Source: Methanobacteriaceae archaeon UBA349 (GTDB lineage Archaea > Methanobacteriota > Methanobacteria > Methanobacteriales > Methanobacteriaceae). From it: a DNA stretch of 7,175 nt. Below the pieces are notes generated by a model that saw nothing but the letters and a program-made list of their open reading frames with translations, was not told the origin of the DNA and did no database searches. Positions within the stretch are counted from its first letter, which is position 1. Each line of letters begins with the position of its first letter. Below are positions 1 to 6,413 of the stretch, in pieces. The position numbers and the translations under genes were made by a program. The stretch is taken from the NCBI GenBank assembly GCA_002509745.1, contig DAWK01000072.1, positions 100,889 to 108,063 of the forward strand, in the 5' to 3' direction.

Positions 1-541
1 TAATTTTCTTTCCTTCTTTAGCTCGGACAACATCATCGATTATGCCTAACTTTTTGAAAATTTCCCTGGTTTCTTTAGTTTTCTTGACCTTGCAGAGCTC
101 ATCATCAACCACCATTGGAATTTGAGGCACATTTTCTACTTTATGGCCTCTATTCTCAACAATTTCTGGGTTAACGGTAGCTGCAAGAGCAGACCTTATA
201 GCAAAACGCCTTTCTTTCCGGTTGATTTTCTCATGGTAGTTTTTTTGTGGGCGTGGAGGGTGTGCTCTCCTACCGCCTACTACATGAGCTACAAATGCTG
301 CTCTAGAACCAGAACCTTTTATACGAGGAACCTTAGCAACACCACGTCCAGAACCGTATGACTCTGCAGTTGTCCTTTTACCAGCCATTGGGTCAGAACC
401 CCATGGTTGAATCCGGGCAGTTTGTGCTGAGATAACGGCTCTTTTTATAAGGTCCGGCCTAAATTCTTCCTGGAATATTTCAGGCAGTTCAATCTCTTCT
501 GTGACTTCGCCTTCCAATGAATAAACCTTAATTTTTTTCAT
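1..541 (-). CDS. rpl4: 50S ribosomal protein L4 (uL4), partial at left edge
   Basis: This is the N-terminal 180 residues of archaeal/eukaryotic-type ribosomal protein L4. The frame is open from the ATG at 541-539 to the window edge, so the C-terminus (roughly 70 residues by the usual archaeal length) lies outside. The protein begins [13 protein letters not shown]. It carries the long basic loop (about residues 40-110, with the motifs [27 protein letters not shown] and [10 protein letters not shown]) that in the family reaches into the large-subunit exit tunnel, followed by a helical part with [16 protein letters not shown] (107-122). The start lies 19 nt after the L3 stop codon, behind a weak GAGTGG Shine-Dalgarno-like site, so it is almost certainly co-transcribed with, and possibly translationally coupled to, rpl3. 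L23, L2 and the rest of the S10/spc operon are expected beyond the left edge. Identification is by motif recognition and gene order. Confidence 0.95.
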   Translation of the reverse strand, partial: MKKIKVYSLEGEVTEEIELPEIFQEEFRPDLIKRAVISAQTARIQPWGSDPMAGKRTTAESYGSGRGVAKVPRIKGSGSRAAFVAHVVGGRRAHPPRPQKNYHEKINRKERRFAIRSALAATVNPEIVENRGHKVENVPQIPMVVDDELCKVKKTKETREIFKKLGIIDDVVRAKEGKKI

Positions 542-560
542 TTAAACCACTCTAATTAAA

Positions 561-1571
<1,011 letters not shown>

Positions 1572-1578
1572 TTAATTT

Positions 1579-1586
1579 TACCTCCT
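1579..1586 (-). promoter_or_regulatory. Strong ribosome binding site of rpl3
   Basis: On the minus strand the sequence reads TGTAAGGAGGTAAAATTAA immediately before the ATG. AAGGAGGT is an almost complete complement of the archaeal 16S rRNA 3' end, with GGAGG 9 nt from the start codon. It is far stronger than the sites before the SPOUT gene (none visible) and rpl4 (GAGTGG), which suggests L3 is translated independently and at a higher rate than the first gene of the operon. Confidence 0.85.
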
Positions 1587-1616
1587 TACATTCACAATTT
1601 TATTTCCATTTTTTGA

Positions 1617-2462
1617 TTAATCTGAGTTTAAGAGCAAGTTAAAAACAGACAAAGTCGCTAAAACTGCTTCTTCTGTCCTTACAGTTTTGGTGCCCTGAAG
1701 AGGTATAGTATTCACTTCTAAGTCCACCAGATTCTGACTTCCAATATCATCAGGTAAGCCAGAATAAGGACCACCAAACAAAATAGCCACATGTTTGGCG
1801 TTTTGTACCTTAAATTTCACTTCATCTAAAATAGAAGTTATCGGTGCAGCATTACGGGATGTTGCCACCACAAAATCCGGTTTTACTGTCTTTAAACTTT
1901 GGTGAAGATTATTATAATTGGATAAAGTCTCATATCCCCAGTACTCATTTTCTGGTTCATCCGGTTCGACTATTATCTCTTTACCCAGCTTGGTTACTCG
2001 AAAGCTTAGTATTTTATTTACAGTTAGTTGTTCCTTGCAAAAAGCGGTTTTATCCGCCCCTATGTCAACGAAGGTCCCTTTTCTGGTCCTTTTGAGCGTT
2101 AGTCCCTGTCTGTAATCGCCTTCGCCGGGTTTCCCTGTGGGGTGGTGTGGAGTTCTAAGTGGTGGGAGTAAACCCACATGCTTTAACTCATTCCTTATCG
2201 GAAATACCTTCTTTCGAAGATACTGAGGTGTATTCATATAAGTGAGAATATCACTAATAAATTTTGCCTCTTTTTTGTTTGCATCGTCATGATACACTAC
2301 AATCCGGTCTGCATTGAATATAGCTGCGGATCTCGCAATCGCTCCAACCTTATAGGTTTTGAGTTTTAAATCAGTAGTTTCCGCAGTTAAAGAGTCCGGG
2401 ATAAATATAGATAAATGCTTCTTTAGCATCTTTGAATATTTGTCGTCATCTATTATAAACAT
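1617..2462 (-). CDS. SPOUT-class RNA methyltransferase, MTH1 / SPOUT1 (CENP-32) family
   Basis: A 281-residue protein of the family of Methanothermobacter MTH1 (MT0001, a known deep-trefoil-knot structure) and human SPOUT1/CENP-32 (C9orf114). The human member is described as a 28S rRNA uridine-N3 methyltransferase. The N-terminal part (about 1-105) and C-terminal part (about 195-281) build the SPOUT knot. They are split by an OB-like insertion at about 115-170 (GDYRQGLTLKRTRKGTFVDIG). Family signatures are LRTPHHP (102-108), WGYE (175-178), the SAM-site loop ILFGGPYSGL (227-236) and the knot motif NTIPLQGTKTVRTEEA (251-266). The ATG at 2462 is the only usable start: an in-frame stop lies about 10 codons upstream. 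No close Shine-Dalgarno site is visible. The gene heads the ribosomal protein operon, which supports an rRNA target. Uridine-N3 specificity in archaea is inferred from the human homologue. Confidence 0.9.
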   Translation of the reverse strand: MFIIDDDKYSKMLKKHLSIFIPDSLTAETTDLKLKTYKVGAIARSAAIFNADRIVVYHDDANKKEAKFISDILTYMNTPQYLRKKVFPIRNELKHVGLLPPLRTPHHPTGKPGEGDYRQGLTLKRTRKGTFVDIGADKTAFCKEQLTVNKILSFRVTKLGKEIIVEPDEPENEYWGYETLSNYNNLHQSLKTVKPDFVVATSRNAAPITSILDEVKFKVQNAKHVAILFGGPYSGLPDDIGSQNLVDLEVNTIPLQGTKTVRTEEAVLATLSVFNLLLNSD

Positions 2463-2525
2463 TGCTATAGTCCAGACTAGGCAAAAATACTAACACCATA
2501 TCATATTTTCAAAATATAATATTGA

Positions 2526-2540
2526 GCAGTTTCAAACTGC
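2526..2540. repeat. Perfect 15-bp palindrome in presumed leader of ribosomal operon
   Basis: GCAGTTT-C-AAACTGC is a perfect inverted repeat (7-bp arms, one central base) located 64-78 bp upstream of the SPOUT gene start. If transcription begins downstream of the box A at 2593-2600, the element lies in the 5' leader of the ribosomal operon mRNA. There it could fold as a 6-bp hairpin with a UGA loop, or act at the DNA level as a dyad binding site. Half-similar ATATTGA sequences lie close on both sides. The function is unknown. Confidence 0.6.
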
Positions 2541-2592
2541 ATATTGATATTTCACACTAAGAATGTAGGTTAGTAAAGGTTGGTTAATTAAG

Positions 2593-2610
2593 TATATAAA
2601 CCTTCTGTTT
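2593..2610 (-). promoter_or_regulatory. Candidate archaeal promoter (BRE + box A) for the SPOUT-rpl3-rpl4 operon
   Basis: On the minus strand the sequence reads AAACAGAAGG followed by TTTATATA (2600-2593). This exactly matches the methanogen box A consensus, with a purine-rich BRE-like stretch just upstream. Transcription would be expected to start about 22-27 nt downstream, near 2570, giving a leader of roughly 105-110 nt. A poorer alternative, TTATATTTT around 2513-2521, would give a short leader of about 30 nt. Confidence 0.55.
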
Positions 2611-2638
2611 GGAGTTCCCTTTAAAAACTTTTAATATT

Positions 2639-2651
2639 GAAAAATAAAATC
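2639..2651 (-). terminator. Possible oligo-T terminator of the METTL5-type gene
   Basis: On the minus strand, about 50 nt after the stop codon of the methyltransferase gene, the sequence GATTTTATTTTTC supplies two T-tracts, with a further T5 near 2624-2630. Archaeal transcription often ends at such U-tracts without a hairpin. This lies upstream of the ribosomal operon box A, so the two transcription units can be separate. Confidence 0.35.
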
Positions 2652-2697
2652 ATATGCTCCTTAAGGAATCATTTGTGAAAATTATAAGAACCTAAAG

Positions 2698-3354
2698 TTA
2701 CTTATTAATTCTTTCAACTCTTACTACAATCACTTCTATTTTTTTAGCCTCTTGTTTATGGAAAGAATAAGTTCGAGGAATTGAAAACGTGTAATAAAAC
2801 TTTTGAGTTATTTTACCACCTAAATTTGAAAAATAATTTTCCACAAAATCTTCGGTTTCCGCCATGTGAAAAGAATATACTACATTGGCTAGGTGGATGG
2901 CCTTTTCCATAAATATTCTATCTGCTCCCTTTTTTACTTTTAGTTGAGATCCGAAGGGTGGATTTTGAATACAAGTATCCATAAACTTTATTTTTTCAGA
3001 AGATATATTATTAATATCCATTTCAATAAAATTTATCTTCTCATTTAAACCCAGTTTTTCAGAGGTTTCGCGGGCCATAATCAACGCATCAAGATCAATA
3101 TCTATCCCACAAGCACATTCAGCACCCAACATAGCAGACCCTAAAGCAAAAATTCCAGTTCCACAACCTAAATCAATTACATTTTTATCTTCAATATCTC
3201 CTAAATTATAAGCATTCCACAAAACATCAGAAGCAATTATAGAAGGTGTGTGATATTGCTCCAATTCTATTTTGGGTTTAGGGTGGCCAGAAATTGATTC
3301 TAAAGCCATTTCTAAATGTCTTTGTTTTTTTATGGGCTTAAAATTAGTTTTCAT
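2698..3354 (-). CDS. METTL5-like RNA N6-adenine methyltransferase
   Basis: A 218-residue class I SAM-dependent methyltransferase that resembles human METTL5 along nearly its whole length. METTL5 is the 18S rRNA m6A enzyme. Visible features, in order: the conserved pre-motif LEQYHTP (31-37), SAM-binding motif I VIDLGCGTG (59-67), AMLGAECACGIDID for the second strand and its acidic residue (75-87), the amino-methylase catalytic motif NPPF (131-134) followed by the substrate loop GSQLKVKKGADRIF, and the C-terminal FHKQEAKKIEVIVVRVER (198-215), which matches the METTL5 tail. NPPF indicates methylation of an exocyclic nitrogen, probably adenine N6. An SSU rRNA target is inferred by homology. The start at 3354 lacks a Shine-Dalgarno site. 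A later ATG (residue 16, LEM) would remove part of the conserved N-terminus and is less likely. It is transcribed alone, divergent from pycA. Eukaryotic METTL5 needs TRMT112; no such partner is in this window. Confidence 0.88.
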   Translation of the reverse strand: MKTNFKPIKKQRHLEMALESISGHPKPKIELEQYHTPSIIASDVLWNAYNLGDIEDKNVIDLGCGTGIFALGSAMLGAECACGIDIDLDALIMARETSEKLGLNEKINFIEMDINNISSEKIKFMDTCIQNPPFGSQLKVKKGADRIFMEKAIHLANVVYSFHMAETEDFVENYFSNLGGKITQKFYYTFSIPRTYSFHKQEAKKIEVIVVRVERINK

Positions 3355-3360
3355 TGTATC

Positions 3361-3376
3361 TATTTATTTATTTATT
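3361..3376. repeat. Short tetranucleotide repeat (TATT)4
   Basis: Four tandem TATT units lie 7-22 bp upstream of the METTL5-type start codon, inside its presumed untranslated leader. On the transcript this reads as AAUA repeats and leaves no Shine-Dalgarno site near the start. Confidence 0.7.
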
Positions 3377-3415
3377 TTAGTAAAATTAACTTATCAATCA
3401 TAATAAAAGCATATT

Positions 3416-3460
3416 TCTGATTTGGGTTCAATAATTATTTAAATTCTCTTTTAAATCAGA
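3416..3460. repeat. 8-bp inverted repeat bracketing a core promoter
   Basis: TCTGATTT at 3416-3423 and its exact complement AAATCAGA at 3453-3460 are separated by 29 bp that contain the candidate BRE and box A of the METTL5-type gene. One arm abuts the BRE and the other overlaps the predicted transcription start. The arms contain G and C, which are rare in this region. Chance is not excluded. Confidence 0.45.
3436..3452 (-). promoter_or_regulatory. Candidate BRE + box A promoter of the METTL5-type gene
   Basis: On the minus strand the sequence reads AAAAGAGAA directly followed by TTTAAATA (3443-3436), a good archaeal purine-rich BRE plus box A. Transcription would start near 3415, giving a leader of about 60 nt. 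The core promoter is bracketed by the inverted repeat TCTGATTT/AAATCAGA. A weaker TATA-like TTTTATTA lies nearer the gene, at about 3401-3408. Confidence 0.45.
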
Positions 3461-3564
3461 TAATTTAAAATATTGAAAATTATAATTTCCATCTAATATT
3501 TTAATTATATTGACATATATAATAATTATAAGTAAAAATGTTAAATAAAAAAATAGATATTATA

Positions 3565-3580
3565 ATTTTGATATTATATA
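3565..3580 (+). promoter_or_regulatory. Candidate box A of pycA
   Basis: TTTTGATATTATATA ends with ATTATATA (3573-3580), the best-placed TATA-like element on the plus strand. It predicts a transcription start near 3600 and a leader of about 60 nt. Because the whole region is AT-rich and CATATATA at 3511-3518 is an alternative, the assignment is tentative. Confidence 0.35.
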
Positions 3581-3649
3581 ATTGAAGAATTAATTGAATA
3601 AAATAATTAATATAAAGAAATTGTTTGAGTATAAGTAATTTACAAAAAT

Positions 3650-3655
3650 AAGGAG
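3650..3655 (+). promoter_or_regulatory. Ribosome binding site of pycA
   Basis: AAGGAG lies 7 nt before the ATG at 3663. An out-of-frame ATG at 3658-3660 is only 2 nt from the site and therefore too close, so the site selects the start at 3663. Confidence 0.8.
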
Positions 3656-3662
3656 CTATGCC

Positions 3663-5153
3663 ATGTTTAACAAAGTTCTAATTGCCAATCGTGGTGAAAT
3701 AGCAATACGAGTAATGCGTGCCTGCAGAGAGTTGGGCGTTAAAAGTGTTGCAGTTTACTCTGATGCTGATAAAAATTCTCTTTTTGCCAAATATGCTGAT
3801 GAAGCTTATTCAATAGGTGAATCAACCCCTTCCCAAAGTTATTTAAACATAGATAAAATTATAGATGTTGCTGAAAAATGTGGTGCCGATGCTATACATC
3901 CAGGTTATGGTTTTCTGGCCGAAAATTCCAAATTGGGGAAAGAATGTGAAAAACACGGAATAAAACTCATAGGTCCATCCGGTTCGGTTATTGAATCAAT
4001 GGGAGATAAAATTACTTCTAAAAAGTTAATGAGAAAAGCTGGTGTCCCCGTAATTCCCGGAACTGATAAGGGAATTTCAACCATTGAAGAAGCAGTGGAT
4101 ATAGCTGAATCAATAGGCTATCCCATAATTGTAAAAGCTTCTGCTGGTGGTGGAGGTATTGGAATGAGGACAGTCTATGAAAGAGATGAACTCATAAGAG
4201 CTATTGAATCCACCCAATCTGTGGCCGCCTCGGCCTTTGGAGATTCTACAGTATTCATAGAAAAATACCTGGAAGAACCACGTCACATTGAATTCCAGGT
4301 TATGGCCGATGAACACGGAAACACTATCCATGTAGCAGATAGGGAATGTTCTATCCAGCGCAGACATCAAAAATTAATTGAAGAGTCACCATCCCCCATA
4401 ATGACCGATGAATTAAGGGAAAGAATGGGTGCTGCTGCGGTTAAAGCAGCTGAATCAATTAATTATACTAATGCTGGGACCGTTGAATTTTTATACTCCA
4501 ATGGCGACTTTTATTTCCTGGAAATGAATACTAGAATCCAGGTAGAACACCCCATTACTGAAATAGTAACTGGAATTGATCTGGTTAAAGAGCAAATAAA
4601 AATTGCATCTGGTAAAGAAATCTGTTGTGCACAAGAAGATATTTCCGTGATGGGACATGCCTTAGAATGTCGTATAAATGCTGAAGATCCTCTGGCCGAA
4701 TTTGCTCCTAATCCTGGTAAAATAACAGGATATAGATCTCCAGGAGGTATTGGTGTGCGGGTAGATAGTGGAGTATACATGAATTATTCCATACCCACGT
4801 TCTATGATTCCATGATTTCTAAACTTATTGTATGGGGTAGAACACGTAACGAAGCTATTAATCGTATGGAAAGGGCCCTAAGCGAATATGTAATTTTAGG
4901 AGTCAAAACAACCATTCCTTTCCATAAAGCCATGATGAGAAGCCCTGATTTTAGAGCAGGAAAACTTAACACCCATTTTGTCGATGAACACCGTAAAGGA
5001 ATCATGGAAGAGATGGAAAAAATAGTTCTAGAGGACAAAGAAAGAGTTAACCGTTTAAAATCCACTTTCTTGCCAAATAAAAAAGTTGCTGCCATAACCG
5101 CAGCTGTGGAAAATTATAGGAGTACTGCTCAATCCCAGCAGAAGCAAAAATAA
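3663..5153 (+). CDS. pycA: Pyruvate carboxylase subunit A (biotin carboxylase)
   Basis: A 496-residue cytosolic biotin carboxylase, the ATP-dependent half-reaction enzyme that carboxylates biotin on a separate carrier subunit (PycB, not in this window). Together they convert pyruvate and bicarbonate to oxaloacetate. The N-terminal domain begins [17 protein letters not shown] (about 1-112). The ATP-grasp domain follows, with K158 and glycine loop AGGGGIG (161-167), K237 in [12 protein letters not shown]275, E287 and the catalytic NTRIQVEHP (289-297; R291, E295). The C-terminal domain has R337 in ECRINAED. In the glycine loop an isoleucine replaces the arginine common in bacterial GGGGRGM loops. 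The last 50 residues are charged and carry no biotinyl MKM site, so this is a stand-alone subunit of the usual length for archaeal PycA. The downstream biotin ligase supports pyruvate carboxylase. An acetyl-CoA carboxylase subunit (AccC) is the alternative from sequence alone, but is unlikely in a methanogen. Confidence 0.93.
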   Translation: MFNKVLIANRGEIAIRVMRACRELGVKSVAVYSDADKNSLFAKYADEAYSIGESTPSQSYLNIDKIIDVAEKCGADAIHPGYGFLAENSKLGKECEKHGIKLIGPSGSVIESMGDKITSKKLMRKAGVPVIPGTDKGISTIEEAVDIAESIGYPIIVKASAGGGGIGMRTVYERDELIRAIESTQSVAASAFGDSTVFIEKYLEEPRHIEFQVMADEHGNTIHVADRECSIQRRHQKLIEESPSPIMTDELRERMGAAAVKAAESINYTNAGTVEFLYSNGDFYFLEMNTRIQVEHPITEIVTGIDLVKEQIKIASGKEICCAQEDISVMGHALECRINAEDPLAEFAPNPGKITGYRSPGGIGVRVDSGVYMNYSIPTFYDSMISKLIVWGRTRNEAINRMERALSEYVILGVKTTIPFHKAMMRSPDFRAGKLNTHFVDEHRKGIMEEMEKIVLEDKERVNRLKSTFLPNKKVAAITAAVENYRSTAQSQQKQK

Positions 5154-5287
5154 TCCCTTACATTTTTTAAAAATATTATGTTGAATTAATTTAGATATTG
5201 AATTAAAATTATTAATTAAAGTCAATTTCGGTAAAATGAATTAAATCAGACTTAAAATAATCATATGGTTATAAAAGGGGTTTTAAC
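5154..5287 (+). other. pycA-birA intergenic region with short repeats
   Basis: A 134-bp AT-rich gap. T6 at 5163-5168 just after pycA could be a partial terminator. TTGAATTAA occurs at 5181-5189 and 5198-5206, and TGAATTAA again at 5237-5244. TTAAATCAGA (5241-5250) is identical to a decamer upstream of pycA (3451-3460). The gap is long for a tight operon, so birA may be read from pycA, from its own weak promoter (for example TTTAGATA at 5190-5197), or both. The birA ribosome binding site AAGGGG (5275-5280) lies 7 nt before the ATG. Confidence 0.55.
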
Positions 5288-6256
5288 ATGCAGGAGCAAA
5301 TATTAGAAATTTTATATGCAAATGATGGAAAATATGTTTTACTTGAAGAAATTACTTCTCTACTTAATATCAATACAAAAGAATTAAAAGAAAACATTGA
5401 ATCTTTGAAAGAAAAGGGATATGACTTTAATTCGTCACCGGAAGTAGGAATACAATTAGTTGAATCACCAAACCTCATTTTGCCCTATGAAGTAAAAAGA
5501 GGCCTTGAAACAGATTATATCGGTCAGAATATTCATTATTTTAGCGAAATTGACTCAACCAATAATGTAGCTAAAAAAATGGCTGAAGAAGGTGCCCCAG
5601 AAGGTACAATAATAATTGCAGAAACCCAAACTCGTGGAAGAGGTCGCAGAGGTAAACAGTGGATATCACCCGCTGGAGGAGTCTGGATGTCAATAATACT
5701 ACGCCCCCAAATTCCCCCATCAGAGGCCCCTCAATTAACTCTTATGACTGGAGTGGCAGTAGCTAAAGCTATAAAAAATAAATTTGGGCTTGATGTGGGA
5801 ATTAAATGGCCCAATGATATATTAATTGGTTCTAAAAAGGTTTGTGGAATATTAACCGAGGCAAATGCTAAATTCAGCACAATTGATTACGTGGTTGTGG
5901 GAATTGGAATTGATGCTAATGTGAATACTGAAAATTTTCCATCAGATGTTCAAAAAAGTGCAACGTCTCTTAAGAAAGAATTAAATGAAGATATTATGGG
6001 TCCAGAATTAGTTCAAGAATTTTTAAAAATATTTGAAGATACTTACAACGAATTTAAAGAAGGTAATTTCCCAGAAATACTTGGTGAATGGCGAAGAATG
6101 TCTAAAACTATAGGAAGCCGTGTTGAAGTTCGAAAACAGCTGGGAAAAATAGTTAGGGGAGAAGCTGTTGGTATAACAAATGAAGGAGCACTTATTTTAG
6201 AATTAGACAATGGTAATCTTCGTAAAGTAATATCTGGTGAATGTCTTCACATTTAA
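5288..6256 (+). CDS. birA: Biotin protein ligase with N-terminal winged-helix domain (BirA)
   Basis: A 322-residue bifunctional-type biotin-[carboxylase] ligase. It makes biotinyl-5'-AMP and transfers biotin to the carrier lysine; in this organism the obvious acceptor is PycB. Residues 1-62 form a winged helix-turn-helix (LLEEITSLLNINTKELKENI, recognition helix about 28-45, wing to about 58), as in group II BirA repressors. The catalytic core has the biotinyl-AMP loop GRGRRGKQW (117-125), KWPND (173-177), KVCGIL (184-189) and VVVGIGIDANV (202-212). The SH3-like C-terminal domain covers about 272-322 (GSRVEVR, LRKVISGEC). The length matches the E. coli-type enzyme. The start at 5288 is supported by AAGGGG 7 nt upstream. 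It follows pycA on the same strand after 134 bp. The DNA-binding domain makes biotin-responsive control possible, but I find no good match to the classical BirA operator nearby. Confidence 0.93.
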   Translation: MQEQILEILYANDGKYVLLEEITSLLNINTKELKENIESLKEKGYDFNSSPEVGIQLVESPNLILPYEVKRGLETDYIGQNIHYFSEIDSTNNVAKKMAEEGAPEGTIIIAETQTRGRGRRGKQWISPAGGVWMSIILRPQIPPSEAPQLTLMTGVAVAKAIKNKFGLDVGIKWPNDILIGSKKVCGILTEANAKFSTIDYVVVGIGIDANVNTENFPSDVQKSATSLKKELNEDIMGPELVQEFLKIFEDTYNEFKEGNFPEILGEWRRMSKTIGSRVEVRKQLGKIVRGEAVGITNEGALILELDNGNLRKVISGECLHI

Positions 6257-6280
6257 AAAAATAGTCTCTGATAAAGCTTT

Positions 6281-6313
6281 AAAAAAAACTTAAATTTTAA
6301 AAAACTTAAAAAA
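6281..6313 (-). terminator. Oligo-T terminator of rtcA
   Basis: On the minus strand, downstream of the rtcA stop, there are three T-tracts: T6 (6313-6308), T6 (6304-6299) and T8 (6288-6281), each next to a CTT/AAG-like spacer. U-tract termination is the common archaeal mode. The tracts stop about 25 bp short of the convergent birA gene. Confidence 0.6.
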
Positions 6314-6322
6314 GCAAAATTA

Positions 6323-6371
6323 TTTTTTATTTTTTAATTTTTTCACTATTATTTTTATTATATCTGTTTTT
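6323..6371 (+). terminator. Oligo-T terminator of birA (and pycA-birA)
   Basis: Downstream of birA on the plus strand are T6 tracts at 6323-6328, 6330-6335 and 6338-6343, then T5 at 6352-6356 and 6367-6371, without an obvious GC-rich hairpin. Together with the A-tracts at 6281-6313 this forms a two-way terminator between convergent genes. Confidence 0.65.
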
Positions 6372-6413
6372 ATTATATTAATTATCATTAGTTTATCCTG
6401 ATGATTTTTGTAA

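Larger units (their letters stand above)
3355..3662. other. 308-bp AT-rich divergent intergenic region
   Basis: This region separates the METTL5-type gene (minus) from pycA (plus). I see no credible coding frame or structured RNA in it. It holds a short tetranucleotide run (TATT)4 at 3361-3376 in the METTL5 leader, a minus-strand box A at 3436-3443 flanked by an 8-bp inverted repeat (3416-3423 and 3453-3460), plus-strand TATA-like sequences at 3512-3519 and 3572-3580, and the pycA ribosome binding site at 3650-3655. Its AT content is visibly higher than that of the flanking genes. Confidence 0.8.

Noticed and set aside
122..361. Open frame on the plus strand as a small gene
   Set aside because: It is fully antisense to the well-supported rpl4 gene, and its protein has no recognisable feature. 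The same applies to open frames opposite rpl3, the SPOUT gene, pycA and birA.
2621..2653. Ten-codon minus-strand reading frame preceded by AAGGAG as a leader peptide
   Set aside because: The Shine-Dalgarno site is only 3 nt from the ATG, the frame is very short and its composition simply reflects AT-rich DNA. It also lies upstream of the candidate ribosomal operon promoter.
2658..2667. TCCTTAAGGA palindrome as a regulatory site
   Set aside because: A perfect 10-bp even palindrome, but short, with no partner and no clear relation to a promoter. It lies just after the METTL5-type gene and chance is the simplest explanation.
3621..3645. TTGT...ACAA dyad just upstream of the pycA ribosome binding site as a BirA operator
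   Set aside because: Only the outer four bases are symmetric, and the 17-base distance between them does not fit the known operator (24-25 bases). The inner AACC/GGTT parts are missing.
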